64,000 nt of DNA from Siphlonurus alternatus (Eukaryota > Arthropoda > Insecta > Ephemeroptera > Siphlonuridae). This document shows positions 36,961 to 51,860 of the stretch, in pieces. The notes beneath the pieces were generated by a model. That model ran no database searches, was not told the origin of the DNA, and worked only from the letters and a program-made list of their open reading frames with translations. The DNA is taken from positions 43,254,646 to 43,318,645 of the forward strand of contig OX463778.1 of NCBI GenBank assembly GCA_949825025.1, in the 5' to 3' direction. Made by a program: the position numbers and the translations under genes. Position 1 is the stretch's first letter. Each line of letters opens with the position of its first letter.

Positions 36961-39300
36961 TTGACCGAAAGTTCTATTGTAATGTGGCTTATGAAATGTA
37001 AAACGTAACTTCAAAAGTAAAAAAAAAAAAAAAAAAAGCAAGCAAGAAGGCAATTTTACTTTGAAAAATATTCTCTGTATTTTAAATATTTATTAATTAA
37101 AATTAATTGATATACCCTCATTATATTTTCATATTATTTCTCCTTTTGTATTATTTCAAATGATTGAAATTGAATTTGCGAGGTTTTTATCAAAAGAAAT
37201 TATAATTCTACTTATTCTACCCCATCTTCTAAAAATATATAACTGATTTCACATTTAAATTATAAATTTCAGTGAATATTTTACAAGGGACGAGCAAGAA
37301 AGGAAATATTTTTACTAACCTTAAATAGAAAGTATCAATATAATGCCGCTGTTTTATGTGAATAAATTCTGTATCAAACGATTCCATCAATTGGAACAAT
37401 GTAGCTTACAATAAAATTCTTAAGTAATCGTTGGCTTCACAATATTGACAAATTACTTTCTTATATTTTAACGTTTGGTCTCAGATAACGATAAAAAAAA
37501 TCTGAAAAGGTGAATTAATAAAAAAAACACACACATTTTGGGATGTATTGGGGTTTGGTTTGAAAAAAGGTCGAGGGCGTCTTACCTGGAACCATCCATA
37601 AGGCTATATAAAACATTATTATAAAACATTATTAAAATTGTACGATTGCAAAAATTTTGAATATATCCAATAAATAGTCTTATTTTAACAAATTAGGTCT
37701 GGTTTTAGAGCTCCAGTTCTCAAGCGTAGTCCCCAATCGTCGATCATCTCCCCTGGAGTAGTTACAAAACGAGCATAAACATTTTAAATAATTTGCAATT
37801 TTTACAGAAGTATCTAAATACATATTATATGGACAATATTATGGTATTGTGACTTAATAACATAATAATCTTACAAATCAAGAATGTCTCACGCTTTATA
37901 TGTATATTTATGTGGTACAAAAATTTTACTATAAAACAAGAACATTTTATGACGGTGCAGAATGTTTCCTTAAGAAGAATTAAGATTAACTTAGCACGTA
38001 TGAACTTGACATTACTTGGTCACATTTCCCTCTCCCCACACAAAAATACAGTCCATTTTTGCTTTCAAAATATAAAAACAAGCAATATATCTCTTATAGT
38101 CCAGTCGTCTCTCCGTTTACAAATTTTGTTGATCGATTCAAAGATTGTTAAAAACTACAAATGAGAATTTGTTTACGTAATAAATATTTTATGTACTAAA
38201 TTTTGATGTAGGAAAAGTAACTATATGACTAAGAAAAGTAAATATTAACTTGGTTGATTTTTCAAATAATGCTTTTAAAACTTGAAAAATTAAATTTTGG
38301 TACCAAACTTACAAATAATAAGGATGCTATTGATTATGGATCTACAATCTAATTGAATCTGCTGAACTTCCTTTGATAGAACGTTATAGAAAATCACATA
38401 TCCAGGAAATGTGTAATAATCCATTATCTAAAATTTATCATAATCCCCTCAAAATGAGACACTGACATCATGGAGTGTCACTCAGACTGTGTCAGCCGTT
38501 TAGCATTGAAGTCTCTTGGAGTGACTGGATTTATTAGAGGAATGAATATTAATTTCAATAATTGGAAAACCCATTGATAGTTTTAGTGCACTTCTGTTTG
38601 TTTGTTAAAATAATGCCTTTATCTTCTGGATTTATATAAGAGATGATCGATCCGAGGTATTTAAAATTTTAAAATCCATATTATTTGTTAATAAATCTTA
38701 CAGTACGGTATTAAATTTGTTCGGAATTTATATTTAAAAACAGCGTGTATTAAAGACTGTTTAAAAAGGCTTTGTTAGCACAATCTTGCAAAGTCATCAA
38801 TGTACTAAAGTGCAGTATTTTTGTTATTAAATTTAACGTATAATAATAGTATGTATAAGTAACATAATGTTAAGTATGATATATTTGATTTAATTTATTG
38901 GTTCCAATACAAATACGTCCTGGTTATGGATACATTGAATATTGAATACATATATACAGTTACAAAAATTCTAAACATAAATAAAATACGACATACATTA
39001 TACATGCGAAGACTATACATACATGAAGTAGAAATAAATATCTATAAACTAATACGTAATATATAGTAAGTATAGTAATTGACAACGAGCAAATTTTTGT
39101 GACTCAATTATTTATTAATAATGCATGTACAATAAGCTATAAGAAATAAGGATAATGATATCCAGACAAAAATATAATGGATACAAAAATGAAAAATATT
39201 TTATTCTTGTTATAGTTGAAAGGAATTTAATTGATATTGTTAGGTTTCTTTAAATTAGTTATTAACTAATATTTACTCACAATCAGTATAGGAATGAATG
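36961..39300. other. Long AT-rich desert
   Basis: Holds an A17 run (about 37020-37037), a small ATAAAACATTATT tandem repeat near 37611 and an average-composition patch at 38440-38530. Frames such as 37910-38164 look like chance. No mobile-element ends found. Confidence 0.55.
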
Positions 39301-39304
39301 TTAT

Positions 39305-39376
<72 letters not shown>
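39305..39376. repeat. (TA)n microsatellite, about 66 bp perfect core
   Basis: TA run, perfect from 39311 to 39376. Confidence 0.97.
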
Positions 39377-39378
<2 letters not shown>

Positions 39379-39640
39379 ACAGGCATTGCAGGTTTTCTGA
39401 GAATATTATTAGTTACTAAAACAGATATAAAACATTACTAAATTTTCATCTTTTTCTTCCACAATTTGTTTTCAACCCTCCCACGTGCGTTTTTCTGCAT
39501 GCTCATGTTATTTTTGCCATTGATATAATATTATTATAATTAATTTTCTTAACTGTTTTTTGCCCCATTAACTAAAGTTTTTTTTAGCTCAGCAGTAAAC
39601 AAAAATTATGCCGGCATGTGATTAGGCCTATTTTTTTGGA
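39377..39640. other. AT-rich spacer
   Basis: Nothing recognised. Confidence 0.5.
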
Positions 39641-39780
39641 GGGGGGTGGGATCAACTCTCGGAGTGGCGGCATCAACAGCTGATTGCACGGCGGTGGGCA
39701 CGGCTCCAGTGGGAGGAGGAGGTGGCAGCAGCAGCCGGGGGTGGGTGGGGGCGGCGCGGGGTTCGATCAATATTTGGACA
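39641..39780. other. GC islet with G-quadruplex-type runs
   Basis: Contains GGGAGGAGGAGGTGGCAGC followed by GGGGGTGGGTGGGGGCGG near 39737-39754, a pattern able to form a G-quadruplex on the plus strand. Confidence 0.4.
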
Positions 39781-39888
39781 GCAAATGAGTTTACTTTTCA
39801 TAATTGCCTCTTTATAAAACACAAGTTCGTTAGAAAGGCTCAATTATCAGGCATATATTTTGATTGATGTTGACTCTACGCTAATATT

Positions 39889-41574
<1,686 letters not shown>

Positions 41575-41632
<58 letters not shown>
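41575..41632. repeat. (TA)n microsatellite, 58 bp
   Basis: Perfect AT dinucleotide run. Confidence 0.97.
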
Positions 41633-41639
<7 letters not shown>

Positions 41640-42120
41640 TAGTCCTAATTCCCTTTTTCAGTTCCTTAATGAGTAATTTGTAGTATTTTGTTGACATAAA
41701 AAACATTGTGTAGTAATTAATTAAAATTTCATTTCATTTAAAATCATAAATTAAAAATAAGTCTATATATATATGTATTATTTGTATAATAATAACACAT
41801 TGTAATTAATTCAAATTCTTGGAATATCTTTTAGGGTTTCGTATTCTTGAAAGTGTAAAAAGCAATTAAAATTTTATATTTTCTCTATAGAAACCTCATA
41901 AAAAAAATATCAAGGTAAACACACTGAAACGTCTGAAACGACACACTTTTGGCGTTTGACGTTGAAATTTATGACTTCAATGTCATGTATGTGATGTCAA
42001 GAAACACTTCTTCTTTTCTTTTTACAATCAATAATGTTAACTTGTTTATTTTAAAAGGAGCTTTACCTAGTGTTGAAATGTTGAAATGTTCTTCTGTAAT
42101 AGGTGTCTCATATTTACCGA
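41633..42120. other. AT-rich stretch
   Basis: Short frames on both strands around 41949-42173 overlap each other and have no recognised content. Confidence 0.5.
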
Positions 42121-42440
42121 TGTACTCTAGTGAGAGGGTGGAGAAGGGGGAGGGAAGGGGGGGCGCCACGTGACGCTGGCGACATCTGGCGCGGGCCGAG
42201 CGTGGCTAACGCGGACAAGGGCATGAACGTGGACACCGCGATATTAAATTTCTGCCTAATTGAGTTTCACTGAATATCACTCATAGATGACGTCTACAGA
42301 ATTTCCCCCTCAACTTCATTCTCTATTTCACACACAGGCGGCGCATGTCACATGTTTTGTGACGACTTGCTGCCAAGATGGAGGGATTGTCCGGTTTAGT
42401 TTCATATCACTACCAGCTTACAGAATAACAACCTTGTTTC
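42121..42440. promoter_or_regulatory. GC islet with CACGTG E-box and ACATCTGGCGCGG
   Basis: GC-rich at 42130-42240, containing GGGGGGGCGCCACGTGACGC and ACATCTGGCGCGG (about 42183-42195). The second word recurs at about 47868-47880 in another islet. A GTGACG half-site and a CCAAGATGG word are also present. No frame. Confidence 0.35.
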
Positions 42441-43380
42441 TTTGAACAACATTTCTTGCATGCAGGTGTAACAATTAAAAGTAAATGCAGCAAAAATTAA
42501 TTAGCAATTTATCATGGAGCAAGTACAGAACTTCAACAATTTACACAAAATTATTAGATGCTGAATTGGACAAGTACAATTCATTTTCACCTTACTGTAA
42601 AAAATCAGTACATACATTAAATGTACTAATTGAATTTTACTTCCATTTCTTTCGGAGAATATGTACTTAATCTAAATATATATATTTTGTACTGAATAAA
42701 TTGAGTCAATAAAAGTAAAAATACTGTCCTTAAATTAGTAAAGAAAATGTTTCAGCAATACGAAGTTTGTTATTTTTCCTAACTGCATTCGTATTGAAGG
42801 ATTAATTAAATTTATTACAGCAAACTATAGTATTATTATACATTATACTATTATGTTTTCTTCTTGCATTTTGTACCTTACGGTTCTATATGTGCAATAA
42901 ATAAATACAAAAAATACAAATACTTTTCTTTCTCCTTGAATACAGTTACTTAATAATTAATGATCTTTGAAATTTTGATAAGATTAAGAATTAATTAATT
43001 TTACTGTTATTCGCGAGCTTAGTTCCTTATTATAACATGCACTTGAAAGTTAGCAAATCCTTATTGAAACCAATGTCAAAAGCTGAAGACTGTAATATCA
43101 AGCAAAATTTCAAAGATGCAATTATTCATCTAAACAATATTATCAATAGCTGTAGTAAATCAATGCATATTTAAAATATATTTGATTTAATATGACAATT
43201 TTAAGTCCATGAATCTGCTCAATATATTTTATTTTTAATTTGTTAGATCTTTTAAGTAACGCTCATTTGATTTTCTTATATAAAGAGTTAGGAAGAGACG
43301 ATCTCTAACTATATTACAGAAATGTATGTATATAGCTAGCGTTAAAAGATCACTTTATGTGTAGTCACTAAGTTTTAGAG
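42441..43380. other. AT-rich non-coding stretch
   Basis: Nothing recognised; the 61-codon frame at 42485-42670 is judged to be chance. Confidence 0.6.
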
Positions 43381-43600
43381 CTTGCACAACGGGCGTAGAC
43401 AAAGAGGGGCGCGAGGCAGTGGCGCGTGCGAGGTGTCGGCGGCGGCATTTCCGAGTGAAATGTCAGCGGGCCGGCAGCAGCGGGCGATAGTCAAAGCGGA
43501 AGAGGAGCCGCGTGACGTCACGGGCCGCCGAGCAACGGAGCGCGCAACGCCGTGAGAGGATAAAACTCGGTGTAATCGCCTGATTAATGTCCCAGAAAAG
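43381..43600. promoter_or_regulatory. CpG-rich islet with a CRE site (candidate promoter)
   Basis: Sharp CpG-rich block with TGACGTCA at 43513-43520, GGCGGCGGC and GGGCCGGCAGCAGCGGGCG words. A very short ATG frame (43460-43555, 31 codons) lies inside, rich in Arg, Ala and Glu; too short to call. The composition contrast and CRE could mark a promoter, but no TATA/initiator arrangement or downstream gene is visible. Confidence 0.3.
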
Positions 43601-44400
43601 AGCTTTTATCTGCACGAAAACACAAATAAAGCTAAAAATAATCCTACTATATAAAATAAACTAAGCATAGCAATATAAATTATATTATACATGTATGTTA
43701 CATTTTTTATTTTGCATGATAAAAATAATTATTTACTGTAAATTAAATTTAACTTTGATACAAAGAAATTATTTTATTTTAAAAAAAAAATAATTTATTG
43801 TTTTTAATTTATTATTAATTTATTTTGTTGCAGATTTTTATTTTTAATTGTTATTTTTGTTTTAAACTTTTAAACAATTTTAGCAGTATCGAAAAATAAT
43901 TATTGTAAAGGTGTCTCTTAATTTTATTAAATTAAAAATAATACAAAGTGAAACATGAGTCTGAAGTTTAATGTTCGTATCGTACAGTATTTTTCCCCTC
44001 TGAGACAAGTATATGTTCTGTATTTCTATATGAAAAAAGTATGCAAAAGTTTCAACAAAACAGAAACATATTTTAAATAGATCAGCATTTTGAAAAGATT
44101 CGTACTTGTTTTAAAATTTCTTTCATAATTTTTTCTGCTGCTATAAAAAAAGTTTCTCGTAACAAATGCCACAATAAGACATGCAAATATGATGCACGTA
44201 AGAACAAAAGTTATGCGGAGTAAACGAAGATTTTCCCAAGAGCCTACACGAGATGAAGCCATCTTCTCATATTTTTACTAAGAAAGTAACGTGAGAATTT
44301 ATTTTGAACAGTTCAAATTAAAATTTATATGAAAGTATTAATAACATTTTACCATTGTTCTACTTAACTCAGATCGAGAGCCTCTAGAGAAACGCATGGC
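43601..44400. other. AT-rich stretch
   Basis: AT-rich. The 78-codon minus-strand frame at 44026-44262 has one hydrophobic segment but no recognisable family and is not called. Confidence 0.5.
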
Positions 44401-45110
44401 TGCATAAGCGAGACCGTCTTTTCAGTTTGAAATGTCAACAATAGGTCAGACAGAGTTACTTGTCGTAATTAATATTCTTGAGAGGCGCTTCTTCTGTAAA
44501 GTCCCACTTTGGAGCTTAACTTCAACAGAGGTGTTCTGGAATTTGGAGACATCTACCGATCCTACAAATTCACGGGTGTCACTGACTTTTTGGCTGCGGT
44601 TCTCTTCAGTAACGACAAATATTGCTCCCTCCCTTCCTTCCTCCTTCCTGTATATATATGTATACGCTTGGGCAGAGGGAGCAAAAGTTGTAAAAGATTT
44701 GTTACCTAATTAGCTGCGAATACCCTAAAGGGCCTTTTCCTAAAGCAATTAAAGGAAATGTTTAATTTATGCAAATGAGTTTTAGATTGTGTAGAAAAGT
44801 AAAGAGAGAAAGAAAAAAAAAAGAAGTGTGCAAGAGAGAAAGAAAAGACTCTTGTTCCCCAAAGTAGAAATTGAGAAAGAACAAAAATTGTGTAGGTAAA
44901 CTTTTACATTCTTATTCTCATTTTATACCAAAAATGGTTTAGGCATATTAAAATAAGGCTTTTCAGAAAGCCATCAAGTACTTAACCCCTTTCCTCTTTC
45001 TCTCCTTTCTCTTTACCTTTATGGAACTCTCCCCCATTTTTGTAATTTGAGTAGCAGCCTATATAAGCTATAGTGCTCAAGACTCGCGTCAACTTACAAT
45101 AAACTATAAC
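44401..45110. other. Average-composition segment with CT- and GA-rich blocks
   Basis: Two overlapping plus-strand frames (44432-44713 and 44509-44709) lie in different phases; the second has no ATG. A pyrimidine block (44625-44650), a GA block (44800-44860) and a CTTTC block (44990-45020) follow. No gene is called. Confidence 0.4.
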
Positions 45111-45113
45111 AAG

Positions 45114-45213
45114 CGAGTGAAATGTAAGCCCTATAGTCATACTAAGGAGGGTTTGATGGTCCTCACTCTCTAAATGTTAGTATATTGACTTAAACACTTG
45201 CGTATTTCACTCG
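45114..45213. ncRNA. Imperfect 100-bp hairpin (candidate structured RNA or small foldback)
   Basis: CGAGTGAAAT at 45114-45123 pairs with ATTTCACTCG at 45204-45213. AGTCATACTAA (about 45135-45145) pairs with TTAGTATATTGACT (about 45177-45190) with small bulges, and AGGAGGG/CCTC lies near the loop. The fold is pre-miRNA-like in size, but the mature arms match no microRNA I know. It may simply be a decayed foldback element. Confidence 0.2.
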
Positions 45214-46804
45214 GGGAACTCTTCAACTTGATCAGATGAGACAAGTGTATTAAATTAAATTACCTGCAGATTACTTCTTAGTACCTGCAGTGAGTACATA
45301 TTGTTACAATACATCTCCAAAACAAGTACAGAGATAGCATAAAAGCTGGCGTTTAATGATTTTTCATTTAATATATAAAAATGTACATATAATTTAATAG
45401 GAAAAATAAACCAAATTTGTACATAATAAAACTTTATTAACTTTTTTTAAAAGGCATTTACAACGCAAAGGAATAAACAACCCTGTGATGTCCTTTGTTT
45501 GAACGTTTGAACCATACATACAATTGAAATTATGAACATCAAATATGGATTCAGGTAGCCATATTTGAATGACTCCGTGCAACTTATGCAACCTTTGCTA
45601 CACTTACGTCAAACTAGTTGCCTATATATAAGGGAGTTCCACATGGCCAAATTTTTAAATTAAATTATTGAATTTATATATAATGTTATTGGTTTCGGAG
45701 AATATTGTAAACTCTGCAATAATAATATGAAAATCCGATGTGAATACTTACTTAAAATACTAAAAAATCTTTGGAGAAACAAGACGATGAAATTATTATG
45801 AAATTTAAAAATATAATAAAGTTAAAAAAAATAGTTCAATACTTATTAAATTTCTGCATCAACTGGTAGCCATATTTACTGAAAATATATTCAGTTTGGT
45901 TGAGATTAATGTTAAACCAATTACATACGAAGAACTTAACACATGTTTTGCTATAAAATATACGATAACATTTTTTTTATATACATAATTTGAAAACGTC
46001 AGTCGTATTTTCAACGTTTGGAGATAGAGAAAATAGATCTTATCAGAAAATACAATTATCTTGTCTTGAATTTTATTGTTATTATTTAATTTCAATTGTA
46101 TCGAAAGTTGATACCTTCGAACCTTGAGAGGGCACGTGTGACATTATATATAGCGTGTTAATACAGTATGGTGTGTAAGGTAAACCAACACTTATCACAT
46201 CTCACATCTGACTCCACGCCACTGAAATCCTTCGTTAGTTTTACACACATAATGAAAAGCACACGCTCACGACCTCGAGTTAGTAGTATAGTAGTAAAGT
46301 CTGAATGCTAACAAGTTCTCGTGCACGCAAGCAAAACTTTAACAAGCAAAACTAGCAAAGCAAGAATTAAGAGAAGAGTATATTTTAGTTATATCTAGTT
46401 TGCATTATAACTTTCATGCAGGAATATTATATTTAATGATTTAATATAAAGTCAAGTTATACACCTTCCTATATATATTTTATATAATATACGTATTTAT
46501 CATATATGAATGTTTACAGAATGAAATTGTATTATAGCTGTAGGTATAGAAGGTATAGGTTTTAAAATAAACCATAGAAAGTACAAAATTGTTTGCACTA
46601 GTATGTTAACAATGGAGAAAATCAAATTTGAAATCATTATACATACACTCTACTCAGTAACTCTACATTACGTATTTTAGTAGTATAATATATTAATACA
46701 TTCATTTAAAATAAATTAAGAAGTTGAAGTTATTTTTAATATAAATACGAATGTTGTATTTGTGTTTTCAATAAGATGAGCACTATATATATACAATAAT
46801 ACCC
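45214..46804. other. AT-rich stretch
   Basis: Contains CCTGCAG-type words near 45264, an average-composition patch at 46110-46330, and otherwise AT-rich sequence. Minus-strand frames at 45394-45591 and 45859-46095 look like chance. Confidence 0.5.
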
Positions 46805-47121
46805 TTGACACCATTTTAACCTTTCGGGTGTGGCCAGGCCGATATTTAGCCTTGTCAGTAAGATTTATCTTGCGACCGTGCTGGGGCTTACCAGGCTCCC
46901 AGAATTTTTTCCTGCACTCTTCTGGGTTCCTACTACCAGATCTATGCAGCCTGCAGTGGCAGTGCAATACTGCAGGGCAGCGGAGTATAGACAACCGTAA
47001 GCTGCCTTCCTCCTACCAACTCCATAATCTAGTAATTTAATCAGTCACACTCATCCCAAGTCATGAAAAGTCTGCCGTGTTCGGGAATCGAACCGGGGAC
47101 CTCTCGGACCAGAGCCAGGAG
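46805..47121 (-). mobile_element. tRNA-derived SINE, 5'-truncated
   Basis: On the minus strand, GGTTCGATTCCC (complement of 47083-47094) is a canonical RNA polymerase III B box. It is preceded by a tRNA anticodon/variable-arm-like segment reading TCTGGTCCGAGAGGTCCCC. The tRNA 5' part with the A box is missing: sequence beyond 47121 is AT-rich. The downstream body (46805-47075 in window coordinates) is clearly GC-richer than the flanks and has no frame of note. SINEs are copied by LINE machinery and truncate at the 5' end, which fits. The exact family is unknown. Confidence 0.6.
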
Positions 47122-47499
47122 TAAAATGATATTTATAGAGAATTATTAGAATATTTTTATCGTCACAAATAAAATTGATGAGTTTTATTCAGATCTTATT
47201 AATATGCACATAAAAATAAGAAGAGAAGCATAAAGTAATTGTTTTTATAATAATACTGTTTTGTTGTCAATATAAACATAATTCTCCAACAAAAACAATG
47301 TTCACAAAATTTGATATTTCAAGCGTTTATGAAGAAATTAATTCAAATGAAAGAAGCTTGAAGATCTTTATATAGTATAAATTAAAGCTAAAACAAGTTT
47401 TCCATAAACTTGCGATGAGGAGGTAGTGGAAAGAAGGAGAAAGAAAAGACTTGGGGGGGGGGGGGGCTATTTAAGCAGCTGCCGTGTGTACTTTAAGAG
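47122..47499. other. AT-rich spacer with a G14 run
   Basis: AT-rich, then a GA-rich block leading to a perfect G14 run at 47453-47466. Confidence 0.6.
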
Positions 47500-47845
47500 T
47501 TAAAGGCATACAGGCCTCAAATGACAAATTAGATAGTCACCAAGTGGGTTTAGAGTATATAATCAACATTCGCATCATTTTTTTCCACGCGTGATGCATC
47601 CGTGCGAAGTCGCAGTTCATAGTAAGAAATTTAGTCCTTGATGACGTCATGAAGTCCTTGATGACGTCACAACTCAATGCTAATCGGTGCTAGCTGTGAG
47701 TTGTGACGTCAGCAAGGACTTTCTTTGTAGCGCGACTTCGCACAGACGCACCGCGCGCATGTAAAAATAATACGAATGTTTATTATAAACTCGAGCACCA
47801 CTTAATGTCTGTCTAATTTGTAATTTGAGGCCTGTATCCCTTTAA
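47500..47845. mobile_element. Foldback MITE flanked by TTAA, carrying three CRE sites
   Basis: TTAA stands at both ends (47500-47503 and 47842-47845). The termini read AGGCATACAGGCCTCAAAT on the left and AGGGATACAGGCCTCAAAT (complement) on the right. The inverted arms cover almost the whole element, including TGCGAAGTCGC/GCGACTTCGCA. Near the centre, AGTCCTTGATGACGTCA occurs twice in tandem (sites 47642-47649 and 47662-47669), and the right arm holds a third TGACGTCA (47704-47711). The TTAA duplication suggests piggyBac-type mobilisation; no transposase is present. Length is 346 bp including both TTAA copies. Confidence 0.88.
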
Positions 47846-48150
47846 GGACGACATACAAAATGATGAGGCACATCTGGCGCGGCGCACGCTGCTGCAAACT
47901 TTTGTGCGCAAACATTTAGCAGCAAAAAGTTGGAGGTTTCTATGTTGATAAGAGAGAATGCTTACGTTGGTTGGTGCGCTTGCTCGCTCTCAGCTTACTA
48001 TGCAAATGACTTCTTGAAACACTACCGAGCTTTCTTATTATTACAGTATCTATTAGTCGTGGCGGTCTGCATTAATATTGCTGATACGCGGGTTGCGGAG
48101 CGGCAAGGAGCACCTGATGCTCATCCGAATGCCGAGGCTGTAGTTTGACG
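47846..48150. other. GC islet with ACATCTGGCGCGG
   Basis: Contains the 13-mer ACATCTGGCGCGG (about 47868-47880) shared with the islet at 42183. The plus-strand frame at 47930-48148 has no recognised domain. Confidence 0.35.
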
Positions 48151-48650
48151 TACCACAAATGGATTATTTATAATGCCACTTGCTTTTTTAGTTCATATAA
48201 AATAATATTTGAGACAAAAAACTTATTTTAAATGTTTTGCTTTTATTTTAAAATATGCAATTTAAATTGTATTATAATGTTTGGATTGAAAATTAGTTTA
48301 ATGAGGATAACGTTCATGGAGAAAAAAAGTTTAGATATATGAATTAAGATTTTCATCAATAAATATAATAAAATTAATAACTAATTAAGTTTGCAATGAC
48401 GTTTAAACATACATAACATATATCAATGTGATATATGACTATTTGACGTTGATATAATTTAAAATTAATTAATTTGTATTAGCCCCAGGTTTGGTTAAAA
48501 CACTTCAAATTTATATTATAATACAGGATTCATAAATTTTGGCTTCATTAACATTAAGTATTATTATCATCATAGCACCCCTTATTTTTTTTATACAAAC
48601 AATGATAAGAATAAACCGCATTATAAAGTAAAAAGAATGTTATGTAATAA
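48151..48650. other. AT-rich non-coding stretch
   Basis: Nothing recognised. Confidence 0.6.
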
Positions 48651-49210
48651 AAAAAATTGTGTGGACTAGAATGGTGCTCTTTAAGTCTAAATGCGAGCTT
48701 GATTAAAAGAGTGCAGTGCACTGTCCATTTGCGTCAGAGTAGATGTGTCCGGAAACCACACGAGAGCTCGCGAGCCACCACCAGTCGTTGAGAGAAACAA
48801 AGAAAAACTTTTCCACCAGCGGCAACGCCACAGAGAGAAAGAGAGAGAGAGTGAGTGGGTTAAGGTTTTACATTAGGCCGGTAATTGAACCTTATTGCTA
48901 ATTCCTGTTCCCTCAAGTGACGTCTAAAAGCAAAATCTAGTCAGTTTGACGTTGGCAAAGAGGACAAAGTATGATCAGCTTATTAATACCATTTGTTTAG
49001 AATCACTCAGGCAGCAGCGACGAGAGGGCCCATTGTCGTAGTCGCGAGAGAGCGACAAATGGCAGCTACGGTGGGGGACGCCGGCAAATTGAGAGCGACG
49101 CTGAAATTCCGCGTGAAAATATCCGACCAGAGAGAAAAGCAAAAAGCGATGGTAGTACTCTTCGTTAGCTCAAATAAAAAGCAATGGGACCATTGGACTT
49201 CACGTTAATA
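48651..49210. other. GC islet with GA repeat
   Basis: Contains CAGTGCACTG (10-bp palindrome near 48715), a short GA repeat near 48836-48851, and GC-rich sequence at 49010-49110. A 71-codon frame at 48993-49208 is Arg/Lys/Val-rich without a domain. Confidence 0.35.
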
Positions 49211-50560
<1,350 letters not shown>

Positions 50561-50837
50561 TATAAACTACATGTGTTATACTCTAGCATTTTATCATTAT
50601 AATCACTCTTAGATATTATGTGTTGTGGAAATTTTACATATATATATGAAAGGGAACAAAACTTAATTTAAATATGAATAATTTTATAATTACAAACACA
50701 TTTAATTTTAAAAGTTCAAGTATATGTTTTTTTTTAATTTTTTTATTTATAAATAAAAATATAAAAAATATTTTCAAATATTAATAAATATATAAATGAT
50801 ATAAATATATATATTTTTAAGATGTATTCATACTTAC
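50561..50837. other. AT-rich spacer
   Basis: Nothing recognised. Confidence 0.55.
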
Positions 50838-50930
50838 ATAGAATAGAATAGAAAATATCTTTATATTGCGGCGAGGTTTAGGCAAGCCCATTCTTGCACC
50901 TAACCGCCAAAAATTACAGTTTGGGATTTG
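50838..50930 (-). mobile_element. 3' end of a non-LTR retrotransposon (LINE), minus strand
   Basis: Read on the minus strand, a short unique segment (GCCTAAACCTCGCCGCAATA) runs into AAAGATATTTTCTATTCTAT. A TATTC-type short repeat after an AATAAAG-like word is the usual form of the tail of several insect non-LTR families. Only about 90 bp is present, so it is a severely 5'-truncated copy. The family cannot be named by eye. Confidence 0.5.
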
Positions 50931-51400
50931 CTGAAAGAGATAATTAGACATGCATTGCATTAAATTTAATGTTTAAAAGCACAAGTTTTTTTTAAAAAAA
51001 AATCATAAATTCTTCATCCCGTAATTAAGATTAGCACTGAATTCACTCAAAAAAAAAACAATAAAACATTAAATTTTATTACATACAAATAATTCACTGT
51101 TAAACTTATAGACAAATTAAACAATAATATTATAATAAACACTTGTATGCAACTTCAAGATAAAGTACGTATACATATGCATACTAAATAATTAATTAAT
51201 ATAATAAATATGTAAACAATACAGCATTTAGATATGTATAAAAATGTTATAAATATTTATAATGTGTAATATTTAAAATAAAACAACAAACATTTTAATT
51301 TTTATATTTTTCTTTTAAAATGCCATGATGAATATAAAAAGAAATCTGTATATATTACTTAAAAATAATTTTTCTTTTGGATTTACGAAAAAAAGTTGTG
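50931..51400. other. AT-rich non-coding stretch
   Basis: Nothing recognised. Confidence 0.6.
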
Positions 51401-51860
51401 TAGTTGGTTCAACGAGCCATATCCACATCACGGGTACGCAAATAATGAAAGTTGAGGAGGACGTATGTTGGCTTGATGGCTGCTACTGGCACTTAGCTTA
51501 ATGACTCCACCTCCTCTTTAGAACAACGGTAAGACTGCAGGCAGGCAAGCGAAATTACGCCGCGGCATGCATGTACACAGTAATAATCATAAGTGCCGAC
51601 AATTACAAGGAAACAAGTCAAACAAGACAAGCACCCAGCCGCGATATATTGACGTCAGATTCGACATCATATTTCATAACTTGGAGTATTTAGCATATTT
51701 ATTTGTGTACTTGTTTTAATGTACTACTGCTAAAAAACAATCATCACCCCTTACCCAGCAACTTTCCCTAAAAGAACCTGAAATACATGGAAGGTGTTAC
51801 CACCAACCCCGAAGACCCTACGACACCCAGAGCTGAGCGGTTTGGATCCATATTTACTGC
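51401..51860. promoter_or_regulatory. Islet with a CRE site
   Basis: Less AT-rich, with TGACGTCA at 51650-51657, GCCGCGGCATGCATG near 51560 and a C-rich segment at 51745-51840. No frame recognised. Confidence 0.3.

Noticed and set aside
44509..44709. 66-codon plus-strand frame that reads like plausible protein near its start
   Set aside because: It has no ATG, a longer ATG frame in another phase overlaps it, no family is recognised, and there are no convincing splice sites.
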